A program made the translations under genes and the position numbers. Shown here in pieces: positions 9,430 through 18,450 of a stretch of DNA of 64,000 nt (within the stretch, counting starts at the first letter, position 1; each line of letters starts with the position of its first letter). Under the pieces are notes generated by a model. That model was not told the origin of the DNA and made no database searches. It saw only the letters and a list, made by a program, of their open reading frames with translations. Origin of the DNA: Streptomyces sp. NBC_01268 (GTDB taxonomy: Bacteria > Actinomycetota > Actinomycetes > Streptomycetales > Streptomycetaceae). Where the stretch lies: NCBI RefSeq assembly GCF_036240795.1, contig NZ_CP108454.1:8182001-8246000 (forward strand), written 5' to 3'.

Positions 9430-9790
9430 TGGGCTCATCTCGGTCGTGGCGTCGTCGAGTGGGGGACGCCGAAGTCGTCAGGATGACCCGGTCCTGGGTG
9501 GGCCAGGTGCCCGTGGTCCGGCTTGATGCCGCGGTGGACGATCCGCGCCGCATGGGCCTCGCGGTGAGCGCGTCGGGCACGGCAGCGCTGATCTCCGGCC
9601 CCTGCCATACGGGCAGTCGGCCGTGGCGGCGATCGCAGTGGCCGGGGACCGGCCGCGGACCAGTCGGGCACCGACTCCATGACGATGACGGGGCGCGGCG
9701 GTGTTCCAAGACGTCATGGACGGCGATGGCCTCCAGATGGCCGTGCGTGACCGCAGCGCGTCCCTCGCCGGTGAACCGACTGAACAGCGA
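9430..9790 (-). pseudogene. Decayed Ser/Thr protein kinase fragment
   Basis: Minus-strand frames in sequence give recognisable pieces of a bacterial (Hanks-type) kinase. One frame reads RFTGEGRAAVTHGHLEAIA then VHDVLEHRRAP. A shifted frame reads VIVMESVPDW. Next come GRLPVWQGPEISAAVPDAL and AHAARIVHRGIKP (HRD changed to HRG, about 9518-9541), and then DRVILT at the place of the DFG segment. At least two frameshifts are needed, and the catalytic Asp is lost in what survives. The glycine-rich loop and the C-terminal half are not recognisable. This is a dead gene rather than a functional pseudokinase. Confidence 0.6.
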
Positions 9791-9900
9791 GCCTCGCCGT
9801 CCGCGTCGACCATGCCCGGCAGGAAGAGGGGTTCCTCGGTGGCGGCTTCGCGTCCGAGGAGTAGTCGGCCAAGGCTGAGCCAGACCCGGTCAGCGCCCCC

Positions 9901-10506
9901 TCACGGCCCCCGCCAGAGGTTGGCGAAGGCCGAGTTCTCGATGGTCCGGCGCTGGCGTACGGCCTCCAGTTCCATGACCGCGTCGTGCGCGGCGGCGACC
10001 ACGACCGTGGCCGCGTCGTCGTCGAGACCCGGCGCGGCGTCGGACGGGCCGCCGCCGAGGCCCACGACCGAGGCGAGGGCCGCCAGGACGGGTTCCTTCC
10101 GCTCCCAGCGGTCGACCGCCCCGTGGCGGGCCGGCGTATCGACCGGCTCCATGCGTCGCGCACCGAACGACAGGCGGCCGCTGCGCGCCGGGATCAGCTC
10201 ACCGTCCCCCTCCATCGCGGTCTGGTAGACGGCCGCGAGGCCCTCGCCGCGGCGCCACAGCCAGTCTTCGACGCGCTCGTACGGTGTCTGCCGGGCGAGC
10301 CGCGCCGCCGCCTCGCCGAGGAGCCGGTCGTCGAGGGCCGACGGTGTACCGGGCACGACACGGACGCCGTCCAGGGTGACGTCCCCGGAGCCGAGGAGGT
10401 CGATCAGTTCGGCTCCCGCGAGCGCGAGAGACAGGTCTCCCTGCCCGACGACGGGTTCCTGCCCGGTGTCCATGGCGATGATGAACAGGTCTTTCGCCGT
10501 GGTCAT
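9901..10506 (-). CDS. GPP34 (GOLPH3/Vps74-like) family protein
   Basis: 201 residues from ATG 10506 with a GGGGAG ribosome site. The N-terminal pattern DLSLALAGAELIDLL followed by GDVTLDGVRVV matches the bacterial branch of the GOLPH3/Vps74 family, whose eukaryotic members bind phosphatidylinositol-4-phosphate. A central segment (RLARQTPYERVEDWLWRRG) fits the helical core. Streptomyces genomes carry many such genes, often near signalling or membrane-modifying genes, but their role is not established. It lies just downstream of the LAL regulator on the same strand, with about 170 bases between them. Confidence 0.82.
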   Translation of the reverse strand: MTTAKDLFIIAMDTGQEPVVGQGDLSLALAGAELIDLLGSGDVTLDGVRVVPGTPSALDDRLLGEAAARLARQTPYERVEDWLWRRGEGLAAVYQTAMEGDGELIPARSGRLSFGARRMEPVDTPARHGAVDRWERKEPVLAALASVVGLGGGPSDAAPGLDDDAATVVVAAAHDAVMELEAVRQRRTIENSAFANLWRGP

Positions 10507-10676
10507 GAACGGCTCCCCTCGGATGCATCGACGAAGACGCGGCCTGCCACTGCCGGCGGTGGAGCCGGCACGGTGGTGGGACGCTGCCTCTGCCAGTATC
10601 GTCCCGGCCGGCCGCTTCCAGCACGGTTTCGGCCGCAGCGCGATCCCCGGTCACCCCGACGTCCGCGGCGCCCCGC

Positions 10677-13649
10677 TCACCCCGGCGCCCCCCGTCCCGC
10701 CCGGTGCGCGGCGGCCGGAGCCCGGGCCGCTTCCGTCCCCTCCGGCAGCGCGATGTCGCCCCTCGACGAGGCGTTCTGCTTCCGCATGATGCGTGCCACG
10801 TGGTGCTCCACGGTGCGGGTGGACAGCACCAGGCTCTCGGCGATGTCCCGGTTGGCGCGGCCCTGGACGACGAGAAGGGCCACCTCCTCCTCGCGCGGGG
10901 ACAACCGGTCGCCGTAGCCGAGGCGGCCCCGGCGGTGGGTGGTGACGATGGCGTGGCGGCGCAGCAGCCGTCGGCAGCGGGCCACGTCCCAGCGGGCGCC
11001 CAGCGTCTGGTACACCTCGACCACGTCCTGGACGTCCCGGGCCGCGGCCTCCCCGTGGAGGCCGAGCAGGCAGCGCCCCCGGGCCTCCGCCGCGCGGGCG
11101 GCGTCGAGGGGGCGGCCGAGCGACCGCCACTGCGCCTCCGCGTCCGTCAACAGGCCGACAGCCTCGCCCGTCCGGTCCACGGCCTGCGCGAGGAGTGCCC
11201 TGCACACGGTCAGGGCCGCTTGTGCGGCGGGCGCGTCGCCGTTCGCGGACCCGGCCGCGAAGTCGGCGACGAGCCGCCGGGCGCGCGCCGTACGGCCGCT
11301 GCCGTGGAGTGCCTCCACGGCCACGGGCACCACCTCGCTCGCCCACACCCAGCCCTGGGTATGGGCGAGCCGGCGCAGCACGTCCTCCACGGCCTCGCAC
11401 GCCTGCCCGGGGCGCCCCGCCTCCAGATGCACGCGGGCGGTGGCGGCGGCCGACGAGGTGAGGACGAAGCCCGTGTCGTAGCAGGTGGTGCGGGCGGCCT
11501 CCGCGAGGTCGTGACGGGCCCGGGGGACGTCGCCGAGCACGTGGAGCGAGATCAGTCCGCGCACCAGCGTCGCCTCGGCGGTCAGGTCGGGTATCTCCTG
11601 GTAAAGCCGGGCCGTGTGGTCGGCGGCCGCGTGCAGACCGTCCCAGTGGCCGCCGTGCCAGGCGAGGACCAGGCGGGCTGTCCGGACGAGCCCTTCCAGA
11701 TACGGGCTGCTGGTGTCGGCGAGCCCGGCGACGGCCCGATCGAGGAAGTCCCGTGCCCGCGTGCCGTATCCGAGCGCGCTGGACGCGTGGGCCAGGTTGG
11801 TCCAGCCTCGGGCGTGGTGCGCGGCCGCCATCGCGGACTCGGCCGGCCCGCACAGCGCCTGCGCGGCCTGCCAGGCGCGCGGGTCGCCCACGAGCATCAG
11901 GGCGGTGGCCCGGTTGGCGGCGATGGCGGCCCGGGCGACGGGATCGGTGACTTGCTCCGCGAGAGTCTCGCCGCGGTCCAGCCAGTGTCGGTGCCGGTCG
12001 ACGGGCCAGCCCTGGATGGAGGGGATGGCGGCGACCGCCATCGCCCGTGCGGCGGTCTGCGGGTCGGACACCTCCAGGTCGGGGATGGCACGAGCGACCT
12101 CTTCGAGGCTGTCCAGCGCCCCTCCGGTCTGGTTGCGCAGGACCACGCTCAGGTGCAGGCGGATCTCGCCGCGCAGGCGCGGCGGCGGGTCGTCCTCGTC
12201 GAGGACCGTGCGCACGGCGGCGACCACCTGCGCGCCGGTCCGCGCCAGTTGGGCGGTACGGGCCAGTTTCGCGGCGGTGCGCACCCGTCCCTTGGCGCGC
12301 GGATCCTCGACGAGCGCCCGGGTGTACAGGCGGGTGGCGGTGGCGTAGTCGCCGGTGGCGGCGGCGCGATCGGCGGCCACCACCAGGCACCGCAGACCTT
12401 CACGGACGTGCCCGGCGGCCGTGTACAGCCGGGCGAGGTCGACCAAGGGCACCGGGCCGTCCCCGGCGCGGTGCAGGACCCGGGCCGCGCGCACGCCGAG
12501 CCGTGCCGCCCGGGGTCCCGGCACCCGCGCCAGCGCGGCCCGGCGGTCCAGCGGATGCCGGAAGGCGAGCGACGACCCGTCGGCCCGCAGCACCGACCGC
12601 CGTACGCACACGTCGACCGCTGCTTCGGCCAGATCGGGCGGGCACTGCGCCACCTCGGCGAGAACGCTGACGGGAGCCGGCCGGTCGAGGACCGCCGCCG
12701 CTTCGACGATCCGCCACGCGTCCTGCGCCAGCGGTGCGCACCGCCGGGCGAACTCCCTGACCACGCGCCCGGGCACTCCCGCCTCCTGTACGGCGGCGAG
12801 CGCCGCGAGCCCCCGTGGGCCGTCCGCCCCGCCCGCCGACAGCAGCTCCCCGGCGGCGTCGAGAAGAGCGCCTGCGGCCCCGGGCAGCCCGCCGGACAGC
12901 TCGTACACGAGTCCCGCCAGTTCCGGCAGTTCCGGCAGTTCGTCCGAGCGTAGCTGCGGGTGCCCCCCTGCCCACAGACGGACGAACTGCTCCGTCTCCT
13001 GCGTCGTCCAGGGGCGTACGCGGATCTCCTCGCATCGCCCTCCTGACGGGACGCGGACACCGAGGACCGGCAGCGCGGGTGCGGCGTCCTCGGTGACGAC
13101 CAGCCGCAGCCCGGCGGGCATCGCGTCCGTCAGGTGGTCGAGGAGCCGGAGGGTCGCGGGCTCGGCGAGGTGGATCCGCTCCAGGACCAGCACGGTGTCA
13201 CCGAGCGAGGCGAGCAGCGTGCCCACGGCACGGGGCAGCAGTCCACGTCGTATCTCCGGGTCCGCGGCCGACGCGGGTGGGTGCGGCAGCCGGTCGGCCA
13301 GCTCGGGCACGACGAGCCCCACGACTCCGGCGATCGGCGGCATCCGGCCGGCCAGGCCGGGACGGTAGGGGAGTTGGGCCAGGGCCGAGGCGACGGCCTC
13401 GAGAGGTACCGGCTCCGCACTGTCCGGGCAGGTCCCGCGCAGCTGCGTCCACTCCGCGAACTCCGCCCCACCGAGCACCTCGTCCACGAGGCGCGAGGTC
13501 CCCGCCCCGGCCTCCCCGCGTACGACGACGACGCCCCGCCCCGCGCGAAGGGCCGCCCGAAGCCGCCGCGCCTCCTCGGCCCGGCCGACGAACCCGGCGC
13601 CCTCAGAACGCATTTCGCCGTCTCGGGCTTCGAAGGGACGTCTCTCCAC
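10677..13649 (-). CDS. Large LuxR-family (LAL-type) regulator with degenerate ATPase motifs
   Basis: 990 residues. An N-terminal AAA/STAND-like module (about 20-300), a long helical middle rich in Ala/Leu/Arg repeats (TPR-like, about 350-880), and a C-terminal LuxR helix-turn-helix with LSPREEEVALLVVQGRAN then RDIAESLVLSTRTVEHHV. The P-loop reads GEAGAGTSRLV, with Thr where the catalytic Lys is expected. The Walker B region reads VLVLERIHLAE instead of the usual LVLDDLHWAD pattern. ATP binding or hydrolysis may therefore be lost. The start is a GTG at 13649; an ATG at 13616 (MRSEGAGF) is an alternative. No linked biosynthetic cluster is visible, and its target is unknown. Confidence 0.87.
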   Translation of the reverse strand: MERRPFEARDGEMRSEGAGFVGRAEEARRLRAALRAGRGVVVVRGEAGAGTSRLVDEVLGGAEFAEWTQLRGTCPDSAEPVPLEAVASALAQLPYRPGLAGRMPPIAGVVGLVVPELADRLPHPPASAADPEIRRGLLPRAVGTLLASLGDTVLVLERIHLAEPATLRLLDHLTDAMPAGLRLVVTEDAAPALPVLGVRVPSGGRCEEIRVRPWTTQETEQFVRLWAGGHPQLRSDELPELPELAGLVYELSGGLPGAAGALLDAAGELLSAGGADGPRGLAALAAVQEAGVPGRVVREFARRCAPLAQDAWRIVEAAAVLDRPAPVSVLAEVAQCPPDLAEAAVDVCVRRSVLRADGSSLAFRHPLDRRAALARVPGPRAARLGVRAARVLHRAGDGPVPLVDLARLYTAAGHVREGLRCLVVAADRAAATGDYATATRLYTRALVEDPRAKGRVRTAAKLARTAQLARTGAQVVAAVRTVLDEDDPPPRLRGEIRLHLSVVLRNQTGGALDSLEEVARAIPDLEVSDPQTAARAMAVAAIPSIQGWPVDRHRHWLDRGETLAEQVTDPVARAAIAANRATALMLVGDPRAWQAAQALCGPAESAMAAAHHARGWTNLAHASSALGYGTRARDFLDRAVAGLADTSSPYLEGLVRTARLVLAWHGGHWDGLHAAADHTARLYQEIPDLTAEATLVRGLISLHVLGDVPRARHDLAEAARTTCYDTGFVLTSSAAATARVHLEAGRPGQACEAVEDVLRRLAHTQGWVWASEVVPVAVEALHGSGRTARARRLVADFAAGSANGDAPAAQAALTVCRALLAQAVDRTGEAVGLLTDAEAQWRSLGRPLDAARAAEARGRCLLGLHGEAAARDVQDVVEVYQTLGARWDVARCRRLLRRHAIVTTHRRGRLGYGDRLSPREEEVALLVVQGRANRDIAESLVLSTRTVEHHVARIMRKQNASSRGDIALPEGTEAARAPAAAHRAGRGAPG

Positions 13650-14313
13650 GGCTCCGCCTTTCTCCGGCCACTCACCCGGCCACTCACCCGGTCGCTCCGT
13701 CGCACGTCGTGGACGCCCCTACGGACCGGACTCCGCGCGTGGGCGTGCGGGCATGGCGGCCGTCTACGTCGGGCAGGTGGGTCCATCGGCAGGTGGTCTA
13801 CCCGCACCAGCGCCGCCGTCGCAATAGGGGGCGACTACCCAGGGAATTCAGCCGGCCCGGCCGGTCGCGACCGGACGACAGGCAGCGAGGGCCCGCCCCC
13901 ACTCTTTGGGTAGCACTACGCATTGCCGGCCTCCTCCCGAGTGACCGAAGCTCTGGGCGGTCCGGTCGCGCCGTACCCGTCCACCACGGTCCCCAACCGA
14001 TGGAGGCGATGGGCGGCAGCACCCCACGCAGCCGTACGGCGTGACCGGATCAGTGCGCCGCGGAGCCCGCTCCGTACGCCATGTCACCCCGTCCCGTCGT
14101 CTCGGGCGCCGCCATCAGAGGCACCCGTACGACCGCCCTCGGCCGACGGACCGTCACGATCCCGACCTGGATCGACGTCCCGGCGGACCGGACGCCACCC
14201 TCCGGGCGCGCCCTCCCCACCCCTGACGGAGCGCGCCCGGAGAAACCGGCGTGACGGATGCCGCCCTCCGGACATCGAGCCAGGTCCGGACACCTCCCAC
14301 GAAGGAAGCAGTC
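13650..14313. other. Intergenic region between LAL regulator and subtilase
   Basis: Divergent promoter region of about 660 bases. No convincing coding frame was found. It has a short direct repeat of GGCCACTCACCC just upstream of the regulator start (about 13665-13690) and several CTACCC/GGGTAG half-sites (about 13797, 13839 and 13909), which could be regulator contacts. The last 14 bases before the subtilase hold its GAAGGAAG ribosome site. Confidence 0.4.
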
Positions 14314-15930
14314 ATGGAGATCGACGCTCGCGCCCTCCGGCGCCTGCTCGCCATCAGTACCAGTGCCGCCTTGCTCGCCGTGGCGTCCGCGACCGGCGCG
14401 ACCGCCGCGGCCACCGCCGCTCCCGCGCCGCCGGGCGGCGGGGAAGACCGCATCGTCGGCGCGGACCGCCCCGGCGCGGTCGAAGGCTCCTACATCGTCA
14501 CCTTCAAGGACTCGGTCGCCTCGGCCGACGTGCCCGCCTCCGCACGGGCCCTGACGGAGCGGCACGCGGGCAGTCTGCGCTACACCTACACCAACGCCCT
14601 GCGCGGCTTCGCCGTCCGGATGGCGGAGAGCGAGGCCCAGGAACTGGCCGCCGATCCCACCGTGGCCCGTGTGGAGGCCGACGGCGTCGCGTACGCCGTC
14701 GACACCCAGCCCTCGCCGCCCTCGTGGGGCCTGGACCGCGTCGACCAGCGCGACCTTCCCGTGGACAAGAGTTACACCTACGGGACCACCGCCTCCAACG
14801 TGAACGCGTACATCGTGGACACCGGCATCCGCATGAGCCACCGCGACTTCGGCAACCGCGCGGTCAGCGGCTACGACTTCATCGACAACGACGCCAACGC
14901 CTCCGACTGTCAGGGGCACGGCACCCACGTCGCGGGCACCGTCGGAGGCGGCTCCTACGGCGTGGCCAAGGGCGTCAAGCTGGTCGGCGTCCGCGTGCTG
15001 AACTGTCAGGGCACCTCGGGCGACACATGGGCCCCGGTCCTGGCGGGCATCGACTGGGTCACCAAGAACGCGGTCAAGCCGGCCGTGGCCAACATGAGCA
15101 TCGGCGGCGGAAAGACCCAGTCGGTGAACGACGCGGTCGCGGCCTCCATAGCCTCCGGCGTCACCTGGGTCGTCGCGGCAGGCAACAACAACGCCGACTC
15201 GTGCTCCTACTCCCCGTCCTCCACGCCGACGGCCATCACGGTCGGCGCCACCAACAGCCGCGACGCCCGAGCCACCGGCTGGTCCAACGGCCAGGGCTCC
15301 AACTACGGCTCCTGCCTGGACATCTTCGCCCCCGGCGACAGCATCGTCTCCACGTCCAACTCGGGTGACACCGGCTCCCAGACGATGAGCGGCACCTCCA
15401 TGGCCGCACCCCACGTCGCGGGCGCCGCCGCCCTGATCCTCGCCGCCAACCCGACCTGGACCCCGGCCCAGGTCCGCGACAAGCTGTCCGCCGACGCCAC
15501 GTCCGACAAGGTCACCGACGCCCGCACCGGCTCGCCCAACAAGCTGCTCTACACCGGCACCGGCGGCACCACCCCGCCGCCCACCGGCAAGAAGTTCGAG
15601 AGCACCGACGACTACCAGATCCGCGACAACGCCACCGTCGACTCGCCCCTCACGGTCACCGGAGTCACCGGCAACGCCCCCTCGAACCTCGCCGTCGCCG
15701 TCGACATCCGCCACACCTACCGCGGCGACGTGAAGCTGGAACTGGTCGCCCCGGACGGCACCGCCTTCCTCCTCAAGGACTACAACTCGAGCGACGGCGC
15801 CGACAACATCCAGGGCACCTTCACCGTCAACGCCTCCGGCGAGTCCGCCGACGGCTCCTGGAAGCTCCGAGCCACCGACAACTGGACCAACGACACCGGC
15901 TACATCAACGCCTGGTCGCTCCAGTTCTGA
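14314..15930 (+). CDS. Secreted subtilisin-family (S8) serine protease with I9 propeptide and P-domain
   Basis: 538 residues from ATG 14314, which follows a GAAGGAAG ribosome site. A Sec signal peptide (hydrophobic core LLAISTSAALLAVAS) is followed by an inhibitor-I9 propeptide (about 45-125, YIVTFKDSVASADV). The S8 catalytic domain has Asp in VDTGIRMSHRD, His in CQGHGTHVAGT, the oxyanion Asn in VVAAGNNN and the nucleophile Ser in MSGTSMAAPHVAG. A C-terminal proprotein-convertase P-domain (about 425-538) ends DTGYINAWSLQF. It is similar in layout to aqualysin-type proteases with an added P-domain. The product acts outside the cell. A perfect hairpin terminator follows at 15969. Confidence 0.95.
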   Translation: MEIDARALRRLLAISTSAALLAVASATGATAAATAAPAPPGGGEDRIVGADRPGAVEGSYIVTFKDSVASADVPASARALTERHAGSLRYTYTNALRGFAVRMAESEAQELAADPTVARVEADGVAYAVDTQPSPPSWGLDRVDQRDLPVDKSYTYGTTASNVNAYIVDTGIRMSHRDFGNRAVSGYDFIDNDANASDCQGHGTHVAGTVGGGSYGVAKGVKLVGVRVLNCQGTSGDTWAPVLAGIDWVTKNAVKPAVANMSIGGGKTQSVNDAVAASIASGVTWVVAAGNNNADSCSYSPSSTPTAITVGATNSRDARATGWSNGQGSNYGSCLDIFAPGDSIVSTSNSGDTGSQTMSGTSMAAPHVAGAAALILAANPTWTPAQVRDKLSADATSDKVTDARTGSPNKLLYTGTGGTTPPPTGKKFESTDDYQIRDNATVDSPLTVTGVTGNAPSNLAVAVDIRHTYRGDVKLELVAPDGTAFLLKDYNSSDGADNIQGTFTVNASGESADGSWKLRATDNWTNDTGYINAWSLQF

Positions 15931-15968
15931 CCCTGCCGCGTCCCGCGTGGCGCGGGTCCCGTGCACAG

Positions 15969-16013
15969 GGGACGGCCCCGTCCCGGCGAACTCCGCCGGG
16001 ACGGGGCCGTCCC
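15969..16013 (+). terminator. Strong hairpin terminator after subtilase
   Basis: Perfect 20-bp inverted repeat: left arm 15969-15988, 5-base loop, right arm 15994-16013. It begins 38 bases after the protease stop. There is no T-tract, as usual for Streptomyces terminators. Confidence 0.85.
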
Positions 16014-16149
16014 GCCGCGTCACGTGCCTGCGCGACGGCGTTCTCCTGCTCGGACGCGGCGTGGACGTCCTGGACGAGCCGAGGCCGTCGACCATCGAGG
16101 CACGCGTGATCACGACCGGTCGGCTCCTCGCGCGGCTACCCTCCACGGG

Positions 16150-16608
16150 ATGCCCCTTCACCAGTACGCCTACTTCGCCCTGTTCAGCCGGCACATGTCG
16201 GCAGACGCCATGACCTCGCACCTGGGGATCGCTCCCGACGAACTAGCCGTTCGAGGCAGCCGGACCACCGAACCGGCCGTGATCCCCGTCGACCACGCGT
16301 GGATGGTCGTATGCCGGGACCCGGGCCTGCGCGTCGACGCGCAGATCACCCACATCGTCGACAGACTCCGACCCCACACGAACCGCATCGCCGACCTCAG
16401 CAGACATCTGGCCGGCACTGGCGGCGGTGCAGTGCTCAACGTCGTGCGCTACTTCAATGACCCCGACCAAGCCCGGCCTGGCGCTGCTGACACCCCCAAC
16501 CTCTTCGGTTGGCACCTGGACCGCGGACTCCTGGACTTCCTCCATGCCACTGGCGCGGAGCTGGGCGTCGACGAGTACGACATGGCCGAGGCCGAGGACG
16601 ACGGGTGA
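16150..16608 (+). CDS. DUF4279-like domain protein
   Basis: 152 residues from ATG 16150; the frame stays open upstream but the product begins naturally at MPLHQYAYFALFS. The pattern of an aromatic N-terminal strand, a helix with SADAMTSHLGIAP, then RGSRTTEP and a central WMVVCRD strand resembles DUF4279 proteins, small cytoplasmic proteins of unknown role found near immunity and toxin genes in some bacteria. The C-terminus is acidic (DEYDMAEAEDDG). It is followed after 61 bases by another small gene on the same strand. The assignment is by eye and moderate. Confidence 0.6.
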   Translation: MPLHQYAYFALFSRHMSADAMTSHLGIAPDELAVRGSRTTEPAVIPVDHAWMVVCRDPGLRVDAQITHIVDRLRPHTNRIADLSRHLAGTGGGAVLNVVRYFNDPDQARPGAADTPNLFGWHLDRGLLDFLHATGAELGVDEYDMAEAEDDG

Positions 16609-16669
16609 GTACGCGCCCTCGTACGCACCTGGGCCGATGAGCCGTACTCCGCCGGCGGAGAATCAGCCC

Positions 16670-17035
16670 GTGAGCCTCAACGTGGATACCTACGTGTACG
16701 AACCCAACGGCGAGTGGACCCTTCTGGACGATCCCGACGACGACTACAGCAGGACCATGGCCGGGTTCGAGAGGTCGCGCAGCAAGCTGTGGGGCTCTGA
16801 AGCGGTGCGGGCGCTGGGGGCCCGCTTCCTTCCCCGGCTCGACGGCAGCGACCTCAAGGTCGAGCCGGGGGACATCGACGCCTTCCTGGCCGAGTGCGAA
16901 GCGCTGCGCCCGCACGTCGATCACCTTGGCGAAGTCAGCGGCTACGGCACGGAGTACGTCGCGCGATGCCTCGACAACATCGTCGCCGCTTCCGTGCGGG
17001 CCAAAGCCGAACGCGGCGGTGTCATCGTCTGGTGA
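16670..17035 (+). CDS. Hypothetical small acidic protein
   Basis: 121 residues from a GTG at 16670 with a GGCGGAG site 9 bases upstream; an ATG at 16637 would add 11 residues. No known domain was recognised. The sequence opens with strands (LNVDTYVYEPNGEWTLLDD), continues with a charged helix region (FERSRSKLWGSEAVRAL) and ends with VRAKAERGGVIVW. It is acidic and cytoplasmic. It follows the DUF4279-like gene and may be co-transcribed. A role as an immunity-type or adaptor protein is only a guess. Confidence 0.6.
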   Translation: MSLNVDTYVYEPNGEWTLLDDPDDDYSRTMAGFERSRSKLWGSEAVRALGARFLPRLDGSDLKVEPGDIDAFLAECEALRPHVDHLGEVSGYGTEYVARCLDNIVAASVRAKAERGGVIVW

Positions 17036-17118
17036 ACTCGATCGCTACCCGCGCCCGCCCGCCCGCCAGTGGCGCGTCGGCCACCCGCCGCCGGGCGCGC
17101 AGTCAGGCCCCCCGCAGG

Positions 17119-17781
17119 TCATGTGCTGCGCTGATCGCGGGTGTCGCGCCGGAGCTTGTCGGTGTGCTGGGTCACGGCGTCGATGCGGTCGGTGAGCTCG
17201 GCGTCCTGGGGGCGCAGGTGGGCGCGGCTGTTGGTCAGGGGGCGGAGGAGGCGGGCGGCGTCGTCGTCCGCGAGGGCCAGGTTCAGGTCGCTGATGGCGC
17301 TCTCGGCGGTGGTGGGCAGGCTGGTGAGGGCGGTGATCTGGCCGGCGAGGCGGCGCAGGTCGGCTGCGTTGTCACGGGCCCAGGCGTTGACACTGCGGTC
17401 GGCGGCGCGGGTGTCGCGGGTGGCCTGGACGCGCTCCTCTCCGGTGCTCCCGGCCTTGCCGGGGCGCAGGCGCAGGTAGCGGCGTTCCGCGGCCTGACGG
17501 CTGGAGACCCCGAGGGGGCCCGCGAGGTCGGCCCAGCTGGCGCCCTGGTCACGGGCGGTTTCGATCAGGCCGGTCTCCCACTGTGTGAGCTGCTCGCGGA
17601 CCTCGCGCAGCATCAACAGTGCCGCCAAGGCCGGGTGAGGGCCCTGGCCGGGTTCCGGCGTGACGGCCGGGGTCCGCCCTTGGGGGCGCTGTGCGTCCTG
17701 GACGGCCTGGTTGATGGTCTCCAGTGCGGCCGCGGCGGCGAGGAACGTGACGGGCATGGTCGGCTCTTGAGGCTCGGGCAT
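17119..17781 (-). CDS. rheA: RheA-like HSP18 transcriptional regulator
   Basis: 220 residues from ATG 17781. It contains a helix-turn-helix-like stretch WADLAGPLGVSSRQAAERRY (about 85-105) and long helical flanks, as in RheA, the thermosensing repressor of hsp18 described in Streptomyces albus. It is divergent from the hsp18 gene, as expected, and two inverted repeats of the form TGTCATC-N5-GATGACR lie between them; that is the operator described for RheA. It should repress hsp18 and itself at normal temperature and release on heating. Symbol assigned from sequence pattern, context and operators. Confidence 0.85.
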   Translation of the reverse strand: MPEPQEPTMPVTFLAAAAALETINQAVQDAQRPQGRTPAVTPEPGQGPHPALAALLMLREVREQLTQWETGLIETARDQGASWADLAGPLGVSSRQAAERRYLRLRPGKAGSTGEERVQATRDTRAADRSVNAWARDNAADLRRLAGQITALTSLPTTAESAISDLNLALADDDAARLLRPLTNSRAHLRPQDAELTDRIDAVTQHTDKLRRDTRDQRST

Positions 17782-17797
17782 GTCGGTCTCCGTGATC

Positions 17798-17816
17798 TGT
17801 CATCCTCCAGATGACG
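17798..17816. promoter_or_regulatory. RheA operator 1 (imperfect)
   Basis: TGTCATC-CTCCA-GATGACG inverted repeat, one mismatch from the TGTCATC-N5-GATGACA consensus. It starts 17 bases upstream of the rheA start, so it probably serves autoregulation. Confidence 0.8.
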
Positions 17817-17824
17817 TCGCAAGT

Positions 17825-17843
17825 TGTCATCGTTTCGATGACA
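17825..17843. promoter_or_regulatory. RheA operator 2 (perfect)
   Basis: TGTCATC-GTTTC-GATGACA, a perfect inverted repeat whose centre is 27 bases from that of operator 1. It sits about 70 bases upstream of hsp18 and probably covers its promoter. Confidence 0.88.
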
Positions 17844-17910
17844 TGCTACAACGGAAGCACGTTGAAGCGCATTGGCAGTCTCTGCCTGAACCAACTGGAG
17901 GTGTTTCGCG

Positions 17911-18345
17911 ATGTTGATGCGCACCGACCCGTTCCGCGAGATGGACCGGATCATTCAGCAGATCTCCGGCGCGTCGGGGACGTGGTCGAAGCCGTCCGTG
18001 ATGCCGATGGACGCGTACCGCGACGGGGACGCGTACGTGATCGTCTTCGACCTCCCCGGCGTGAGCACCGAGGCCATCGACATCGACGTCGAGCGCAACA
18101 TGCTCACCGTCAAGGCCGAACGCCGGCCCACGCACACGTCCGGCGGCGTGCAGATGGAGCTCTCCGAACGGCCCCTCGGCGTCTTCTCCCGCCAGGTCAT
18201 GCTGGCCGACACCCTCGACACCGAGCACATCGAGGCGGACTACGAAGCCGGCGTCCTCACGCTGCGTATCCCGATCGCCGAGCGTGCCAAGCCGCGGAAG
18301 ATCACCATCGGCGGCGGATCCGGCCGCAAGGAGATCTCCGGCTGA
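17911..18345 (+). CDS. hsp18: Hsp20/alpha-crystallin small heat-shock protein
   Basis: 144 residues. A short N-terminal arm (MLMRTDPFREMDRI), an alpha-crystallin domain (about 35-130) with VIVFDLPGVSTEAIDIDVE and NMLTVKAER, and the conserved A-x-x-x-G-V-L-T-L-x-I-P signature seen here as YEAGVLTLRIPI. A GGAGG ribosome site precedes the ATG. Such proteins form oligomers that hold unfolding proteins for refolding. Divergent RheA and two operators point to heat-induced expression. Two DUF2267 genes follow on the same strand and may be co-induced. Confidence 0.93.
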   Translation: MLMRTDPFREMDRIIQQISGASGTWSKPSVMPMDAYRDGDAYVIVFDLPGVSTEAIDIDVERNMLTVKAERRPTHTSGGVQMELSERPLGVFSRQVMLADTLDTEHIEADYEAGVLTLRIPIAERAKPRKITIGGGSGRKEISG

Positions 18346-18450
18346 CAAGGCCGGCGCCGGCCGCGGAGGACGGGGAGCCTGATGTACCCCCTCCAGCGCC
18401 CCGTCCTCCGCATGCCTCGCCCCTTCACCCCGCCCCGGAGGTGACGTGAG

